Position numbers and translations under genes: made by a program. A model generated the notes under the pieces. The model did not search any database and had not been told where the DNA came from. It worked only from the letters and a program-made list of their open reading frames with translations. From the NCBI RefSeq assembly GCF_024128855.1, contig NZ_JAMYDV010000006.1:104056-168055 (forward strand): DNA of 64,000 nucleotides, in the 5' to 3' direction. Origin of the DNA: Rhodovulum tesquicola. GTDB lineage: Bacteria > Pseudomonadota > Alphaproteobacteria > Rhodobacterales > Rhodobacteraceae. Shown here in pieces: positions 9,776 through 18,895 of the stretch. The stretch's first letter is position 1. Each line of letters begins with the position of its first letter.

Positions 9776-10881
9776 CGAAAGGTCTTTCTGGGGTCGAAGG
9801 CATCGCGCACGCCTTCGAAGATGAACACCAGAAGCGACAGCATGATCGCGAAGGTGAAGAACGCGGTGAAGCCCAGCCAGGGCGCCTGGAGGTTCTGTTT
9901 CGCCTGAAGCGTCAATTCCCCGAGCGAGGGCGCCGAGGAGGGCAGCCCGAAGCCCAGAAAATCGAGCGAGGCGAGCGTGCCGATGGTCGCGGTAATCAGG
10001 AAGGGCAGAAGCGTCAGGGTCGCCACCATGGCATTCGGCAGCATGTGGCGGAACATGATCGTGGCGTTCGACACGCCCAGCGCGCGGGCCGCGCGGACAT
10101 ATTCGAAGTTGCGCGCCCGAAGGAATTCGGCCCGCACCACGCCGACCAGCGCGGGCCAGCCGAACAGCGCGGTCAGGAAGACCAGCAGCCAGAAACTGCG
10201 CCCCAGCACCGCGAACAGGATGATGATGATGTAAAGCTGGGGCGTCGAGGTCCAGATCTCGATCACCCGCTGAAAGATCAGGTCGGTGATCCCGCCGAAG
10301 AACCCCTGCACCGCGCCCGCCACGATCCCGATCACCGAGGCGATGCTGGTCACGATCAGCGTGAAGAAGATCGACAGCCGGAAGCCGTAGATCACCCGCG
10401 CCACCACGTCGCGCGCGGTGTCGTCGGTGCCCAGCCAGTGATCCGCGCTGGGCGGAGCCGGTGCGGTGCCCGAAATGTCCGAAATGGTGTTGTAGCTGTA
10501 GGGGATCAGCGGCCAGATGATGCGGCCCTGCGCGATGTCCTGCCCGTCGATCACGCCGGTCCTTGCCTCGGCGATCAGGTCCTCGGGCGCGTCCCAGCAC
10601 TCCTCCAGCCCGCCGGTCAGGATCAGGCATTGCACCTCGATGTCGCGATAGACGGCTTCGGTGCGCAGGTCGCCGCCAAAGGCGGTTTCGGGGTAGAAGC
10701 GGTAGATCGGAAAGAAGTTCTCGCCCTGGTAGCGGACATAGATCGGCTTGTCGTTGGCGATGACCTCGGCGAACAGCGACAGGCCGAACAGGATGGCGAA
10801 CAGGATCAGCGACCAATAGGCCCGGCGGTTGCGCTTGAAATTCCGCCAGCGGCGCTGGTTCAGGGGGGAGAGCGCGAACAT
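9772..10881 (-). CDS. yejE: Peptide ABC transporter permease (YejE)
   Basis: A 369-residue inner-membrane permease. After an N-terminal helix there is a periplasmic stretch containing RYQGENFFPIYRFYPETAFGGD, a hallmark of YejE, then five further membrane helices and the EAA-loop region around EYVRAARALGVSNATIMFRHMLPN. The ATG at 10881 (MFALSPLNQRRW) begins 1 nt after the yejB stop. The longer frame to 10929 would overlap yejB and adds non-homologous residues. It pairs with YejB to form the channel of the YejABEF importer. Confidence 0.94.
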   Translation of the reverse strand: MFALSPLNQRRWRNFKRNRRAYWSLILFAILFGLSLFAEVIANDKPIYVRYQGENFFPIYRFYPETAFGGDLRTEAVYRDIEVQCLILTGGLEECWDAPEDLIAEARTGVIDGQDIAQGRIIWPLIPYSYNTISDISGTAPAPPSADHWLGTDDTARDVVARVIYGFRLSIFFTLIVTSIASVIGIVAGAVQGFFGGITDLIFQRVIEIWTSTPQLYIIIILFAVLGRSFWLLVFLTALFGWPALVGVVRAEFLRARNFEYVRAARALGVSNATIMFRHMLPNAMVATLTLLPFLITATIGTLASLDFLGFGLPSSAPSLGELTLQAKQNLQAPWLGFTAFFTFAIMLSLLVFIFEGVRDAFDPRKTFR

Positions 10882-10882
10882 C

Positions 10883-11968
10883 TCAGGTCTCCCGGCTTTC
10901 GAAGTCGATCCGCGGATCGACCAGCACATAGGTCAGGTCCGAGATCAGCCCCACCAGCAGCCCGATCAGCCCGAAGACATAGAGCGTGGCGAAGATCACC
11001 GGGTAATCCCGCGCCACCGCCGCCTCGAAGCCCAGCCGGCCAAGGCCGTCGAGCGAGAAGATCGTCTCGATGATGATCGAGGCGCCGAAGAACACGCCGA
11101 TGAACATCGCCGGGAAGCCCGCGATCACGATCAGCATCGCGTTGCGGAAGACATGGCCGTAAAGGATGCGGGATTCGGTCAGCCCCTTGGCCTTGGCGGT
11201 GATGACATATTGCTTCCGGATCTCGTCGAGGAACGAGTTCTTGGTCAGCAGCGTCAGCGTCGCGAAGCTGGAAATCGTCGTGGCCAGCACCGGCAGGGTG
11301 ATGTGCCAGAAATAGTCGCCGATCTTGCCCAGCAGGCTGAGCTCGTCGAAATTGTCCGAGGTCAGCCCCCTGAGCGGGAACCACTGGAAATAGGACCCGC
11401 CCGCGAACAGCACCAGCAGAAGCACCGCGAACAGGAAGCCCGGGACCGCATAGGCGATGATGATCGCGCCGCTGGTCCAGGTGTCGAACGGGGTGCCGTC
11501 GCGCACCGCCTTGCGGATGCCCAGCGGAATCGAGACCAGATAGGCGATCAGCGTGGACCACAGCCCCAGCGTGATCGAGACCGGCATCTTTTCCAGCACC
11601 AGATCGACCACCGCGACCGAGCGGAAATAGCTCTGGCCGAAATCGAAGCGGATATAGTTCCATATCATCGTCAGGAACCGTTCCAGCGGCGGCTTGTCGA
11701 AGCCGAATTCGCGTTCCAGTTCCGCGATGAACTCGGGCGGCAGGCCGCGCGCGCCCACATAGCGGTCATCGCCAAAGCCCTGCGCCCGTTCGCCCACATC
11801 GCCGCCGCCCGCGATGCCCTGGAAGACGTCGCCCTGCCCCTCCATCTGGGCAATGATCTGTTCGATCGGGCCGCCGGGCACGAACTGGGTCAGGGTGAAG
11901 TTGATGATCATGATGCCCAACAGCGTCGGGACGATCAGCAACAATCGCCGCAGGATATAGGCGCCCAT
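10883..11968 (-). CDS. yejB: Peptide ABC transporter permease (YejB)
   Basis: A 361-residue permease with an N-terminal helix ([21 protein letters not shown]), a long periplasmic insert (about residues 40-130) as in YejB, then the transmembrane domain with the EAA-like loop [27 protein letters not shown]. It begins 16 nt after yejA and ends 1 nt before yejE, so the four genes yejA-B-E-F form one minus-strand operon. It belongs to the DppB/OppB family. Confidence 0.95.
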   Translation of the reverse strand: MGAYILRRLLLIVPTLLGIMIINFTLTQFVPGGPIEQIIAQMEGQGDVFQGIAGGGDVGERAQGFGDDRYVGARGLPPEFIAELEREFGFDKPPLERFLTMIWNYIRFDFGQSYFRSVAVVDLVLEKMPVSITLGLWSTLIAYLVSIPLGIRKAVRDGTPFDTWTSGAIIIAYAVPGFLFAVLLLVLFAGGSYFQWFPLRGLTSDNFDELSLLGKIGDYFWHITLPVLATTISSFATLTLLTKNSFLDEIRKQYVITAKAKGLTESRILYGHVFRNAMLIVIAGFPAMFIGVFFGASIIIETIFSLDGLGRLGFEAAVARDYPVIFATLYVFGLIGLLVGLISDLTYVLVDPRIDFESRET

Positions 11969-11984
11969 GGGCTGCTCTGCCTCG

Positions 11985-13889
11985 TTATCTCAGCACACCG
12001 GCGGCACGCAGCGCCGCGGCCTTTTCGGCGTTATACCACCAGAAATCGAGATTGCCCAAGCTGTAGGGCGGCAGCGGGTCGGGATACTCGTACATGTCGA
12101 AATAGGCGACCGTGTGGGTGTTCTTGAACCATTGCGGCACCCAGAACCGTTCGGCACGCAGCACCCGGTCCAGCGCCTTGACGGCAGTCTCGACCTGGGC
12201 ATCGTCGTCGGCGGCCAGGACATGCTCGATCAGGCGGTCCACGGCCTCGCTTTTCAGGCCCATCATGTTGAAGACGGACGTGTCCGCGGTTTCCGAGCCG
12301 AAATACTGCTTGAGTCCCGAACCGGGGATGTAGTCCATCGGGAATTGCGCGGTGACCACGTCGAAATCGTAGCTGCGTTCGCGGTTTGTCGCCTGCGCGT
12401 TGTCCACGCGGGTATGGACCGCATCCACGCCCGCGCGGCGCAGGTTCTCCACATAGGGGTTGATGACCCGGTCGAAGGTCTGGCTGTCGTTCAGGAATTC
12501 GACCCGTAGCGTGCGCCCGTCCTTGCGCCGCAATCCGTCGGCGCCAACCTCCCAGCCCGCGTCGTCCAGCAATTCCGAAGCCCGGCGCAGGTTGGCCCGG
12601 TCAAGCTGGCGCGCGCCGGATGTGGGGGCCATCGCCGCCGCGTCGGTCAGGATCGTATCGGGCAGAAGGCCCTCGGCCACCAGCGGCTCCAGCAGTGCGC
12701 GTTCGCCCTCGCCCGGCACCCCTTCGGCGGCCAGGTGGCTGTTTTCCCAGAACGAGTTGACCCGCGCGTAAAGCCCGTAGAACAGCGTTTCGTTCGACCA
12801 TTCGAAGTTGAACATCAGCCCGATCGCCTCGCGCACACGGGGGTCCTGGAATTGCGGGCGGCGCAGGTTGAAGACGAAGCTCTGCCCGGTCGCGATGGTG
12901 CCGTCGGGCAGTTCGGCCTTGAGCACACCGCCATTGCGCACGGCGGGGAAATCGTAGCCGGTGGCCCAGATCTTGGACGACGCCTCGTTGCGGAAGGTGT
13001 AGCTGCCGCCCTTGAACCCCTCGAAGGCGGCGTTGTAGTCGGCGTAATATTCGATGCGGATGCGGTCGAAATTCTGTCGTCCACGGTTGACCGGCAGATC
13101 GGCGCCCCAGTAATCGGGGTTGCGCTGGTAGACGACGGTCTGGCCGACATCCATCCGGCCCAGCACATAGGGCCCGGACCCCAGCAGCGGCTCAAGGCTC
13201 GATTCCTCGAAGTCGCGGTTGCTGGCGATGTAATGCGCCTTGGAAAAGACGGGCAGCCCGCCCACCAGTTGCGGCAGGTCGCGGGTGGGCACGCCCTCGG
13301 CAAAGGTGAACCTGACCCGTCCATCCTCCAGCACCTCGGCGCGGTCGACCTGGCGCGAAAGCTGGACACGGAAGCTGGGCAGGCCCTTGTCGCGGAACAG
13401 CTCGAAGGAATGGACGACATCCTCGGCCGTGACCGGCGAGCCATCGGAGAACCGCGCCTCGGGGCGCAGCTTGAAGATCGCCCAGGACCGATCCTCGGGA
13501 TACTCGATGGTTTCGGCCAGCAGGCCATAGACCGTGCCGATCTCGTCGGCAGTGCCGGTCATCAGCGATTCGAAGAACACGCTCGCCAGGCCCGCGGACC
13601 GGCCCTTGGTGGTGTAGGGATGCATCGAGTCGAACGAACCGAAGGCCCAGACCGAGATCTCGCCGCCCTTGGGCGCGTCGGGGTTGACGTAATCGAGATG
13701 GGGGAAATCGGCCGGGTATTTCGGCTCGCCGAAGGTCGAGATGGCGTGCGAGACGATCACCTTCTGCTCGGCCAGCGCCTGCTGCGCCCCAAGCGCCAGC
13801 ACCAGCGCAAGCCCCCATGCGGTCAGCCAGAGCCGAAGCGGAACCGCGCGGGCAAGGGCCGTGGCACGGGCGGGGCGGGGCGTGGGCAT
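11985..13889 (-). CDS. yejA: Periplasmic solute-binding protein of the Yej peptide importer (YejA)
   Basis: A 634-residue family 5 extracellular solute-binding protein. A signal peptide with basic N region and hydrophobic core ([21 protein letters not shown]) ends near residue 40. [21 protein letters not shown] and PDAPKGG after it are diagnostic of YejA-type binding proteins. It captures peptides in the periplasm and delivers them to YejBE. First gene of the operon. The 126 bases between it and recR show no obvious promoter or terminator. The substrate range is inferred from the family. Confidence 0.94.
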   Translation of the reverse strand: MPTPRPARATALARAVPLRLWLTAWGLALVLALGAQQALAEQKVIVSHAISTFGEPKYPADFPHLDYVNPDAPKGGEISVWAFGSFDSMHPYTTKGRSAGLASVFFESLMTGTADEIGTVYGLLAETIEYPEDRSWAIFKLRPEARFSDGSPVTAEDVVHSFELFRDKGLPSFRVQLSRQVDRAEVLEDGRVRFTFAEGVPTRDLPQLVGGLPVFSKAHYIASNRDFEESSLEPLLGSGPYVLGRMDVGQTVVYQRNPDYWGADLPVNRGRQNFDRIRIEYYADYNAAFEGFKGGSYTFRNEASSKIWATGYDFPAVRNGGVLKAELPDGTIATGQSFVFNLRRPQFQDPRVREAIGLMFNFEWSNETLFYGLYARVNSFWENSHLAAEGVPGEGERALLEPLVAEGLLPDTILTDAAAMAPTSGARQLDRANLRRASELLDDAGWEVGADGLRRKDGRTLRVEFLNDSQTFDRVINPYVENLRRAGVDAVHTRVDNAQATNRERSYDFDVVTAQFPMDYIPGSGLKQYFGSETADTSVFNMMGLKSEAVDRLIEHVLAADDDAQVETAVKALDRVLRAERFWVPQWFKNTHTVAYFDMYEYPDPLPPYSLGNLDFWWYNAEKAAALRAAGVLR

Positions 13890-14015
13890 CGGCGAATTCC
13901 TCCTCGGTGGACCCCTCGTGTCGCAGACACGATCCAGGGTGCGCGTCGCGCTAGGCTAAGGGGCGGCTTGCCGGCTATTCAAGTTGAGATTGCGTGATGG
14001 GGGCGCGAGCCGGGC

Positions 14016-14612
14016 TCAGAACCCCTTGCGTGCCCTCAAGGCGGCGCTGATCGTGCCGTCATCGAGATAATCAAGCTGGCCCCCGATCGGCACGCCCTGG
14101 GCGAGCGAGGTGATGGCAACCCCCGTCCCGGTGAGTTCCTCGGCGATGTAATGGGCGGTGGTCTGGCCATCGACCGTGGCATTCAGCGCAAGGATGACCT
14201 CGGAAATCCCCTCGTCCCGCACCCGGGCCACCAGATCGGGGATGCGCAGATCTGCGGGGCCGACCGCATCCAGCGCCGAAAGCGTGCCGCCCAGAACGTG
14301 ATAGCGGCCCTTGAACGCGCCCCCCCGCTCCATCGCCCAGAGGTCGGCCACGTCCTCGACCACGCAGATCTCGCCATTGGCGCGGCGGTCATCGGCACAG
14401 ATCTCGCACAGGTCGGCGGTGGTGACGTTGCCGCAGCGGGGACATTCGCGCACCGTCTCGGCCACCCGGCGCAGCGCCTCGGCCAGCGGCGCCAGCAGGA
14501 CCGCGCGCTTGCGGATCAGGTGCAGCACAGCGCGCCGGGCCGACCGGGGGCCAAGTCCCGGCAGCCGCGCCATCATGTCGATCAGCGTCTCGATCTCGCG
14601 CGGAGAGTTCAT
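14016..14612 (-). CDS. recR: Recombination mediator RecR
   Basis: A 198-residue protein that acts with RecO (and RecF) to load RecA at gaps. It shows the N-terminal helix-hairpin-helix ([17 protein letters not shown]), a four-Cys zinc finger ([16 protein letters not shown]), the Toprim domain ([15 protein letters not shown] onward) and the C-terminal Walker-B-like segment [21 protein letters not shown] chose ATG 14612 because it overlaps the preceding gene's stop (ATGA) and gives the standard RecR length. Upstream ATGs at 14618 and 14651 exist but have no better ribosome site. Confidence 0.95.
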   Translation of the reverse strand: MNSPREIETLIDMMARLPGLGPRSARRAVLHLIRKRAVLLAPLAEALRRVAETVRECPRCGNVTTADLCEICADDRRANGEICVVEDVADLWAMERGGAFKGRYHVLGGTLSALDAVGPADLRIPDLVARVRDEGISEVILALNATVDGQTTAHYIAEELTGTGVAITSLAQGVPIGGQLDYLDDGTISAALRARKGF

Positions 14613-14965
14613 TTCCATGCCATCGGGAAAAGATCGCGGTATGCCCACCAAAAAGCCGCAGGATCGGTTTGCCGCTCTAACGCGGTAAGGATATCGCGGC
14701 GTACATACTTAGCGTGGGGAAGATGCCCATTGAAGAACGTAACAATGCTCACCACAAAGAACGGAAGACCAAATCCGCCCACCACGAACATGATTTCGGC
14801 AGCCGGACCAGTGGAAGCGCCTCCGATCCATCCGAACAGCATGGTGATCCCCAAGAACCCACCGATCTGCGTGAGATAGGCTCTACGAGCCTCGGAGATC
14901 ACATACTCTACCGCTTCTTCGGTTAGAGGCAGTTTCGCTGCATCTGAATAGCCGAAGAAAACCAT
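14609..14965 (-). CDS. Hypothetical small membrane protein between ybaB and recR
   Basis: A 118-residue protein that I do not recognise. It has a charged N-terminal helix, two hydrophobic segments (about residues 33-50 and 57-78), then a basic/aromatic tail ending [15 protein letters not shown]. Base composition is clearly lower in GC (low to mid 50s %) than its neighbours, with AAA, ATA-type and other A/T-ending codons rare elsewhere. This suggests recent acquisition. It begins 3 nt after ybaB and its TGA overlaps the recR ATG (ATGA), so it is wired into the dnaX-ybaB-recR operon. No Shine-Dalgarno is obvious; translation is probably coupled to ybaB. Confidence 0.72.
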   Translation of the reverse strand: MVFFGYSDAAKLPLTEEAVEYVISEARRAYLTQIGGFLGITMLFGWIGGASTGPAAEIMFVVGGFGLPFFVVSIVTFFNGHLPHAKYVRRDILTALERQTDPAAFWWAYRDLFPMAWK

Positions 14966-14968
14966 GGA

Positions 14969-15313
14969 TCAGATCGGCAGACCCATCCCCGCGGGCAGGC
15001 CCAGTTCCTCGGACAGCTTGCGTGTCTCTTCCTGGGTCTTCGCCGTCGCCTTTTCCTGCGCGTCCTTGATCGCGGCGAGGATCAGGTCTTCGACGACTTC
15101 CTTTTCCTCGGCATTGAAGATCGAGGGGTCGATGTCCAGCGCGGTCAGCGTGCCCTTGGCGGTCGCGGTGGCCTTGACCAGCCCCGCCCCGCTTTCGCCC
15201 ACCACGATGGTCGTGGACAGCGTTTCCTGAAGCGCCACCATCTTGGTCTGCATTTCCTGCGCGGCCTTCATCATCTTGGCCATGTCGCCAAGGCCGCCCA
15301 ATCCTTTCAGCAT
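14969..15313 (-). CDS. ybaB: YbaB/EbfC family nucleoid-associated protein
   Basis: A 114-residue DNA-binding protein, starting MLKGLGGLGDMAKMMKAAQEMQ. The family forms tweezer-like dimers and is encoded between dnaX and recR in most bacteria, as here. The ATG at 15313 has AAGGAG upstream, and the gene starts 16 nt after the dnaX stop. The Met/Gln-rich N-terminal coiled helix and the central VVGESGAGLVKATATAKG strand region are typical. The role is nucleoid organisation, possibly linked to recombination. Confidence 0.93.
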   Translation of the reverse strand: MLKGLGGLGDMAKMMKAAQEMQTKMVALQETLSTTIVVGESGAGLVKATATAKGTLTALDIDPSIFNAEEKEVVEDLILAAIKDAQEKATAKTQEETRKLSEELGLPAGMGLPI

Positions 15314-15329
15314 CGCGTGTCTCCTTTGC

Positions 15330-17075
15330 TCAGTCGTCCTCGAAGGGGTCCCACTCGTCCTCGACCTCGGGCAGCGCCTCCAGGGCGGCATCCGGCGCCG
15401 GGGCTTCGGGGGTCCTTATGTCGATGATCTCGGCCTCTGGGAAGGCGGCAAAAACGGCCTGCACCAGCGGATGTTCGCGGGCGGCCGCGGTCAGCCGGTC
15501 CTCTTCCGCTGCGCGCGTCTCGGCAAGGGTGGGAGCACCGCCCGAGGCGACGACCGACACGCCCCAGCGCGCCCCGGTCAGCGCCTGCAACCGCTGGCCA
15601 AGCCGCGCGGCCAGATCGCGCGGCGCATCGGCCGTCGGCTCGAACTCGATCCGGCCGGGGGCATAGCTGACAAGCCGCAGGCAGGATTCCACCTCGAACA
15701 GAAGCTTCATGTCGCGGCTGGCGCGGATCAGTTCGACCACCTGCGCGAAAGAGCCATAGGCGGCCAGCGTCGGTTCGGGGGACTGGGCCAGCGCCGTGGC
15801 GGCCCCGCCGCCGCCGGGTGCCGGACGTGGCATGGCGACCGCCTGCGCGCGCGCGCCCTGCCCCGCCCCGCCGGGCATGGGTCCGCCCGTAGGCGCGGGT
15901 CCCGTGGGCGGCGTCTCGCGCAGCTGGCGGACCAGGTCCTCGGGCGTGGGCAGGGTCGAGACATGGGTCAGCCGGATCACCGCCATCTCGGCCGCCATCA
16001 TCGCGTTCGGCGCCTGCGCGACCTCCTCGAGCGCCTTGAGCAGCATCTGCCACATCCGCGCCAGCACGCGCATCGACAGCCGCTCGGCCATGGCGCGGCC
16101 GCGGGCGCGCTCGTCTGGGCCCACGGTGGGGTCGTCGGCGCCTTCGGGGGTGATCTTGACGACGCTCAGCCAATGCGTGATCTCGGCCAGATCGCGCAGA
16201 ACCGCCATCGGATCGGCCCCGTCGGCATATTGCGCCGACAGTTCGGCCAGCGCGCCCGCCGCATCGCCCGACACGATCAGATCGAACAGGTCCAGCACCC
16301 GGCCGCGATCGGCCAGCCCCAGCATGGCGCGCACCTGTTCGGCCGTCGTTTCACCCGCACCATGCGAGATCGCCTGATCCAGAAGGCTCATCGCGTCGCG
16401 CACCGACCCTTCGGCCGCCCGCGTGATCAGGCCCAGCGCCTCGGCGCTGATCTGCGCGCCTTCCAGTTCCGCGATGCGGCGCAGATGGGCGATCATCACC
16501 TCGGGCTCGATCCGGCGCAGGTCGAAGCGCTGGCAGCGCGACAGCACCGTGACCGGCACCTTGCGGATCTCGGTCGTGGCGAAGATGAATTTCACATGGG
16601 CGGGCGGTTCCTCCAGCGTCTTCAGCAACGCGTTGAACGCGTTGTTGGACAGCATGTGAACCTCGTCGATGATGTAGATCTTGTAGCGTGCGGAGGCCGC
16701 GCGATAGGCCACGCTGTCGATGATCTCGCGGATGTCGCCCACGCCGGTCCGGCTGGCGGCGTCCATCTCGAGAACGTCGACATGGCGGCCTTCGGCGATG
16801 GCGACGCAATGCTCGCACAGCCCGCAGGGATCGGTCGTCGGCCCGCCCTGCCCGTCCGGGCCGATGCAGTTCATCCCCTTGGCGATGATCCGCGCGGTCG
16901 TGGTCTTGCCGGTGCCGCGGATGCCCGTCATCACGAAAGCCTGCGCGATCCGGTCGGCGGCAAAGGCGTTGCGAAGCGTGCGCACCATGGCATCCTGCCC
17001 GATCAGGTCGGCAAAGGTCGCGGGGCGATACTTTCGGGCGAGCACCTGGTAGGCGGTGCCTTGGGTCTCGGCCAT
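15330..17075 (-). CDS. dnaX: DNA polymerase III subunits gamma and tau (DnaX)
   Basis: A 581-residue clamp-loader ATPase. Walker A is GIRGTGKTTTAR, a zinc site uses MNC plus CGLCEHC, Walker B is YIIDEVHML, and sensor segments FIFATTEIRKVPVTVLSRCQRFD and the arginine-finger SRCQ motif are present. After about residue 370 comes a Pro/Gly/Ala-rich linker and a C-terminal tau-like region that ends in an acidic tail. The ATG at 17075 has GAGGA upstream and starts MAETQGTAYQVLARKYRP, the normal N terminus. It is first in dnaX-ybaB-(membrane protein)-recR. Confidence 0.96.
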   Translation of the reverse strand: MAETQGTAYQVLARKYRPATFADLIGQDAMVRTLRNAFAADRIAQAFVMTGIRGTGKTTTARIIAKGMNCIGPDGQGGPTTDPCGLCEHCVAIAEGRHVDVLEMDAASRTGVGDIREIIDSVAYRAASARYKIYIIDEVHMLSNNAFNALLKTLEEPPAHVKFIFATTEIRKVPVTVLSRCQRFDLRRIEPEVMIAHLRRIAELEGAQISAEALGLITRAAEGSVRDAMSLLDQAISHGAGETTAEQVRAMLGLADRGRVLDLFDLIVSGDAAGALAELSAQYADGADPMAVLRDLAEITHWLSVVKITPEGADDPTVGPDERARGRAMAERLSMRVLARMWQMLLKALEEVAQAPNAMMAAEMAVIRLTHVSTLPTPEDLVRQLRETPPTGPAPTGGPMPGGAGQGARAQAVAMPRPAPGGGGAATALAQSPEPTLAAYGSFAQVVELIRASRDMKLLFEVESCLRLVSYAPGRIEFEPTADAPRDLAARLGQRLQALTGARWGVSVVASGGAPTLAETRAAEEDRLTAAAREHPLVQAVFAAFPEAEIIDIRTPEAPAPDAALEALPEVEDEWDPFEDD

Positions 17076-17145
17076 GGGTCCTCGTGGATTCGGGGCGCGT
17101 GCCAGCCTAGGGGCTGCATGCTGCGGCGTCCAGCGCATCGGGGGG

Positions 17146-17250
17146 AGAGGTGAGAGGCTGGACAGCGACCCGAACGGGGCTCGTTACGGCTGCTTCCTTC
17201 CGGACCTGACCGGGTTGGCGAGGCGCTCGCCCGCGCCAACCTCTCGCCCC
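17146..17250 (-). ncRNA. ffs: Signal recognition particle RNA, small bacterial type (4.5S)
   Basis: On the minus strand the apical domain reads GGTCAGGTCCGGAAGGAAGC followed by AGCCGTAACGAG, the near-invariant Ffh-binding loop of bacterial SRP RNA. The ends pair: GAGAGGTTGG near 17245 with CCAGCCTCTC near 17155. The RNA is about 105 nt, and the ends are approximate to a few bases. It lies just upstream of dnaX, a frequent place for ffs. It partners Ffh to target membrane proteins co-translationally. Confidence 0.93.
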
Positions 17251-17294
17251 GTTACATAGGCGTCACGCGACGGATTCGCAAGGCGCAGCCGCCC

Positions 17295-17828
17295 CTAGCG
17301 GCAGATCACCCCGCAGGCGGCGCGGGCGTCGGCCAGAACGGTGCGCCGGTTGTACCTGAACGGCCAGATGCCGCAGGATCTGTCGGTCAGGTCGCTCTGC
17401 TCACGCTCGGCGATCACGCGCGTATAGGTGCAGATGCCGCTATTGCCGACCCGTTTCAGATGGGTTGCGGCGCGTTCCGCGGCGGTGGCCCCCTGGCTTT
17501 GCTGCACCTGGACGTTCGGGATCGCGGTCGGCGCAAAGAAGCTTCCGGCCGCGCTGCAACGGTTTTGCGCATTCGCGGTGCTGATCGGCGTGGGACAGGC
17601 ATTGGCGGCGGCCGCCTCTGCCGCCGCGATGGCGGAATTGCGCGCCGCGGCGAGCGCGGTGTTGATGTTGCAATGCGTTGCGCCGCGCGTGCGTTCGACC
17701 GTGCCGCCGGCGATGCCGTCATCGCGGCACCTGCCGATTTCGGTGAGATTGCTCTGCGCCAGACCCTGTCCCGCAGAACAGAAAAGGGCTGCGCCCAGCA
17801 CGCAGCCCGTAAGCCCTTTTCCGATCAT
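17295..17828 (-). CDS. Hypothetical secreted Cys-containing protein
   Basis: A 177-residue protein with a clear signal peptide (MIGKGLTGCVLGAALFCSAGQGLAQS; cleavage expected after ALA-Q-like region about residue 25). The mature part contains six or more cysteines, including IGRCRDDG, THCNINTA, ACPTPIS, NRCSAAG, GICTYTR, DRSCGIWPF and ACGVIC, so disulfides in the periplasm are likely. An Ala-rich helix (AALAAARNSAIAAAEAAAANA) lies in the middle. The start at 17828 follows a G-rich ribosome site (GGGGGGA). I do not recognise a family or infer a function. Confidence 0.7.
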   Translation of the reverse strand: MIGKGLTGCVLGAALFCSAGQGLAQSNLTEIGRCRDDGIAGGTVERTRGATHCNINTALAAARNSAIAAAEAAAANACPTPISTANAQNRCSAAGSFFAPTAIPNVQVQQSQGATAAERAATHLKRVGNSGICTYTRVIAEREQSDLTDRSCGIWPFRYNRRTVLADARAACGVICR

Positions 17829-17975
17829 GTCGCGTCCCCCCAATCGCGGCCCCGGCGCGCAGGCACGGGGGCCTTTCCCTGCGGCATTTGACCACGGATC
17901 GCGGGAAAATTCCAGCATCGGCGAAAAGGGCAGACGGGGCCGGGTTCAGCCCCCGGCCCGGGCCGTTCGGTGGCT

Positions 17976-18734
17976 TCAGTCGCGCGCCCGGCGTGCGGCT
18001 GCCAGGGCGCCGAGCCCGGTCAGCAGCAAGAGCGCCCCCGCCGGAAGCGGAACGGGCGCGACGACGTTGCTGAACTCGAAAGACCCGCCGCCCATATAGG
18101 CCGAGAACCGGACCGCGTCGAAGTCGATGCCCGAGAAGGAGACATGAACGGCGCCCTGCCCCGGTTGCTTGACGATCTCGAAATCGTTGAACGAGAGAAA
18201 ATCCGCGCCCCAGAAGTCGCCCACGACCGTGTCGCCCAGCAGGAACTCGACATGATTATCCTGGTCGGGCGAACCCCAGAGCATCGACAGGACGGAGCGC
18301 GTCGAGCCGAAGGTCAGCACGGCCTCGTTCCGCGCGCCCTCGGAACCATCGGTGGGCGCGAAAACCGTCCAGAACGGCGTCGTCTCCCAGCCGAGCGGGC
18401 CCAGATCGGCGACGTCCTTGCCGGAATAGGTGGCCTCGACCTCGTAGACACCGCCATAGAAGGGCGAGCAGGCGAAGCGGCAGGGATCAAGATCGCGGTC
18501 GGGGCCATTGTCGATGCCGAACTCCGCAGTCGGAAGTTCCGTGATCGCGGTTCCGGCCTGCCAGGCCGCGCCCGAGGGCAGGTCGGTGCTGCGGGTCATG
18601 TCGACCTCGCCCAAGGCCGCAGTTCCGATGCCGGAAACCGTTACGTCAACCCCGCGGATGGCAATCGTGGACGCCTCGGCCAGCGTCGCGCAGCTCAATG
18701 CCGCCAGAACCACGGGGATCGAAAGGGAATTCAT
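17976..18734 (-). CDS. VPLPA-CTERM exported protein
   Basis: A 252-residue exported protein. It starts at ATG 18734 (MNSLSIPVVLAALSCATLAEAS) with a signal peptide. The middle is beta-rich with no enzyme motif seen. It ends with VPLPAG, a hydrophobic helix and an Arg-rich tail (AAARRARD). This tripartite C terminus is the VPLPA-CTERM sorting signal known from Rhodobacterales and thought to be processed by an exosortase (XrtD type). A surface or extracellular destination is inferred. Function is unknown. Two more proteins of this class occur in the window at 25666-26313 and 45341-46789. Confidence 0.85.
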   Translation of the reverse strand: MNSLSIPVVLAALSCATLAEASTIAIRGVDVTVSGIGTAALGEVDMTRSTDLPSGAAWQAGTAITELPTAEFGIDNGPDRDLDPCRFACSPFYGGVYEVEATYSGKDVADLGPLGWETTPFWTVFAPTDGSEGARNEAVLTFGSTRSVLSMLWGSPDQDNHVEFLLGDTVVGDFWGADFLSFNDFEIVKQPGQGAVHVSFSGIDFDAVRFSAYMGGGSFEFSNVVAPVPLPAGALLLLTGLGALAAARRARD

Positions 18735-18895
18735 CACGGGCGCCTCCGCATGCCGTATTGTCGCCATAAAAATTGTGACCCCTGCGGTAACACAGGGGCA
18801 GAACCGTGGCAATTTTCATTTCGGTGCAATTATTTCCGATCCGGGGCTGTTGTATTTCCAATACGCGAACACCCCCTTGCCGCCAGCAAACTCGC

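Noticed and set aside
8171..10816. YejF frame extended upstream into yejE
   Set aside because: The first 347 codons overlap yejE in another frame and are not ABC-like. ATG 9775 overlaps the yejE stop in the usual ATGA manner.
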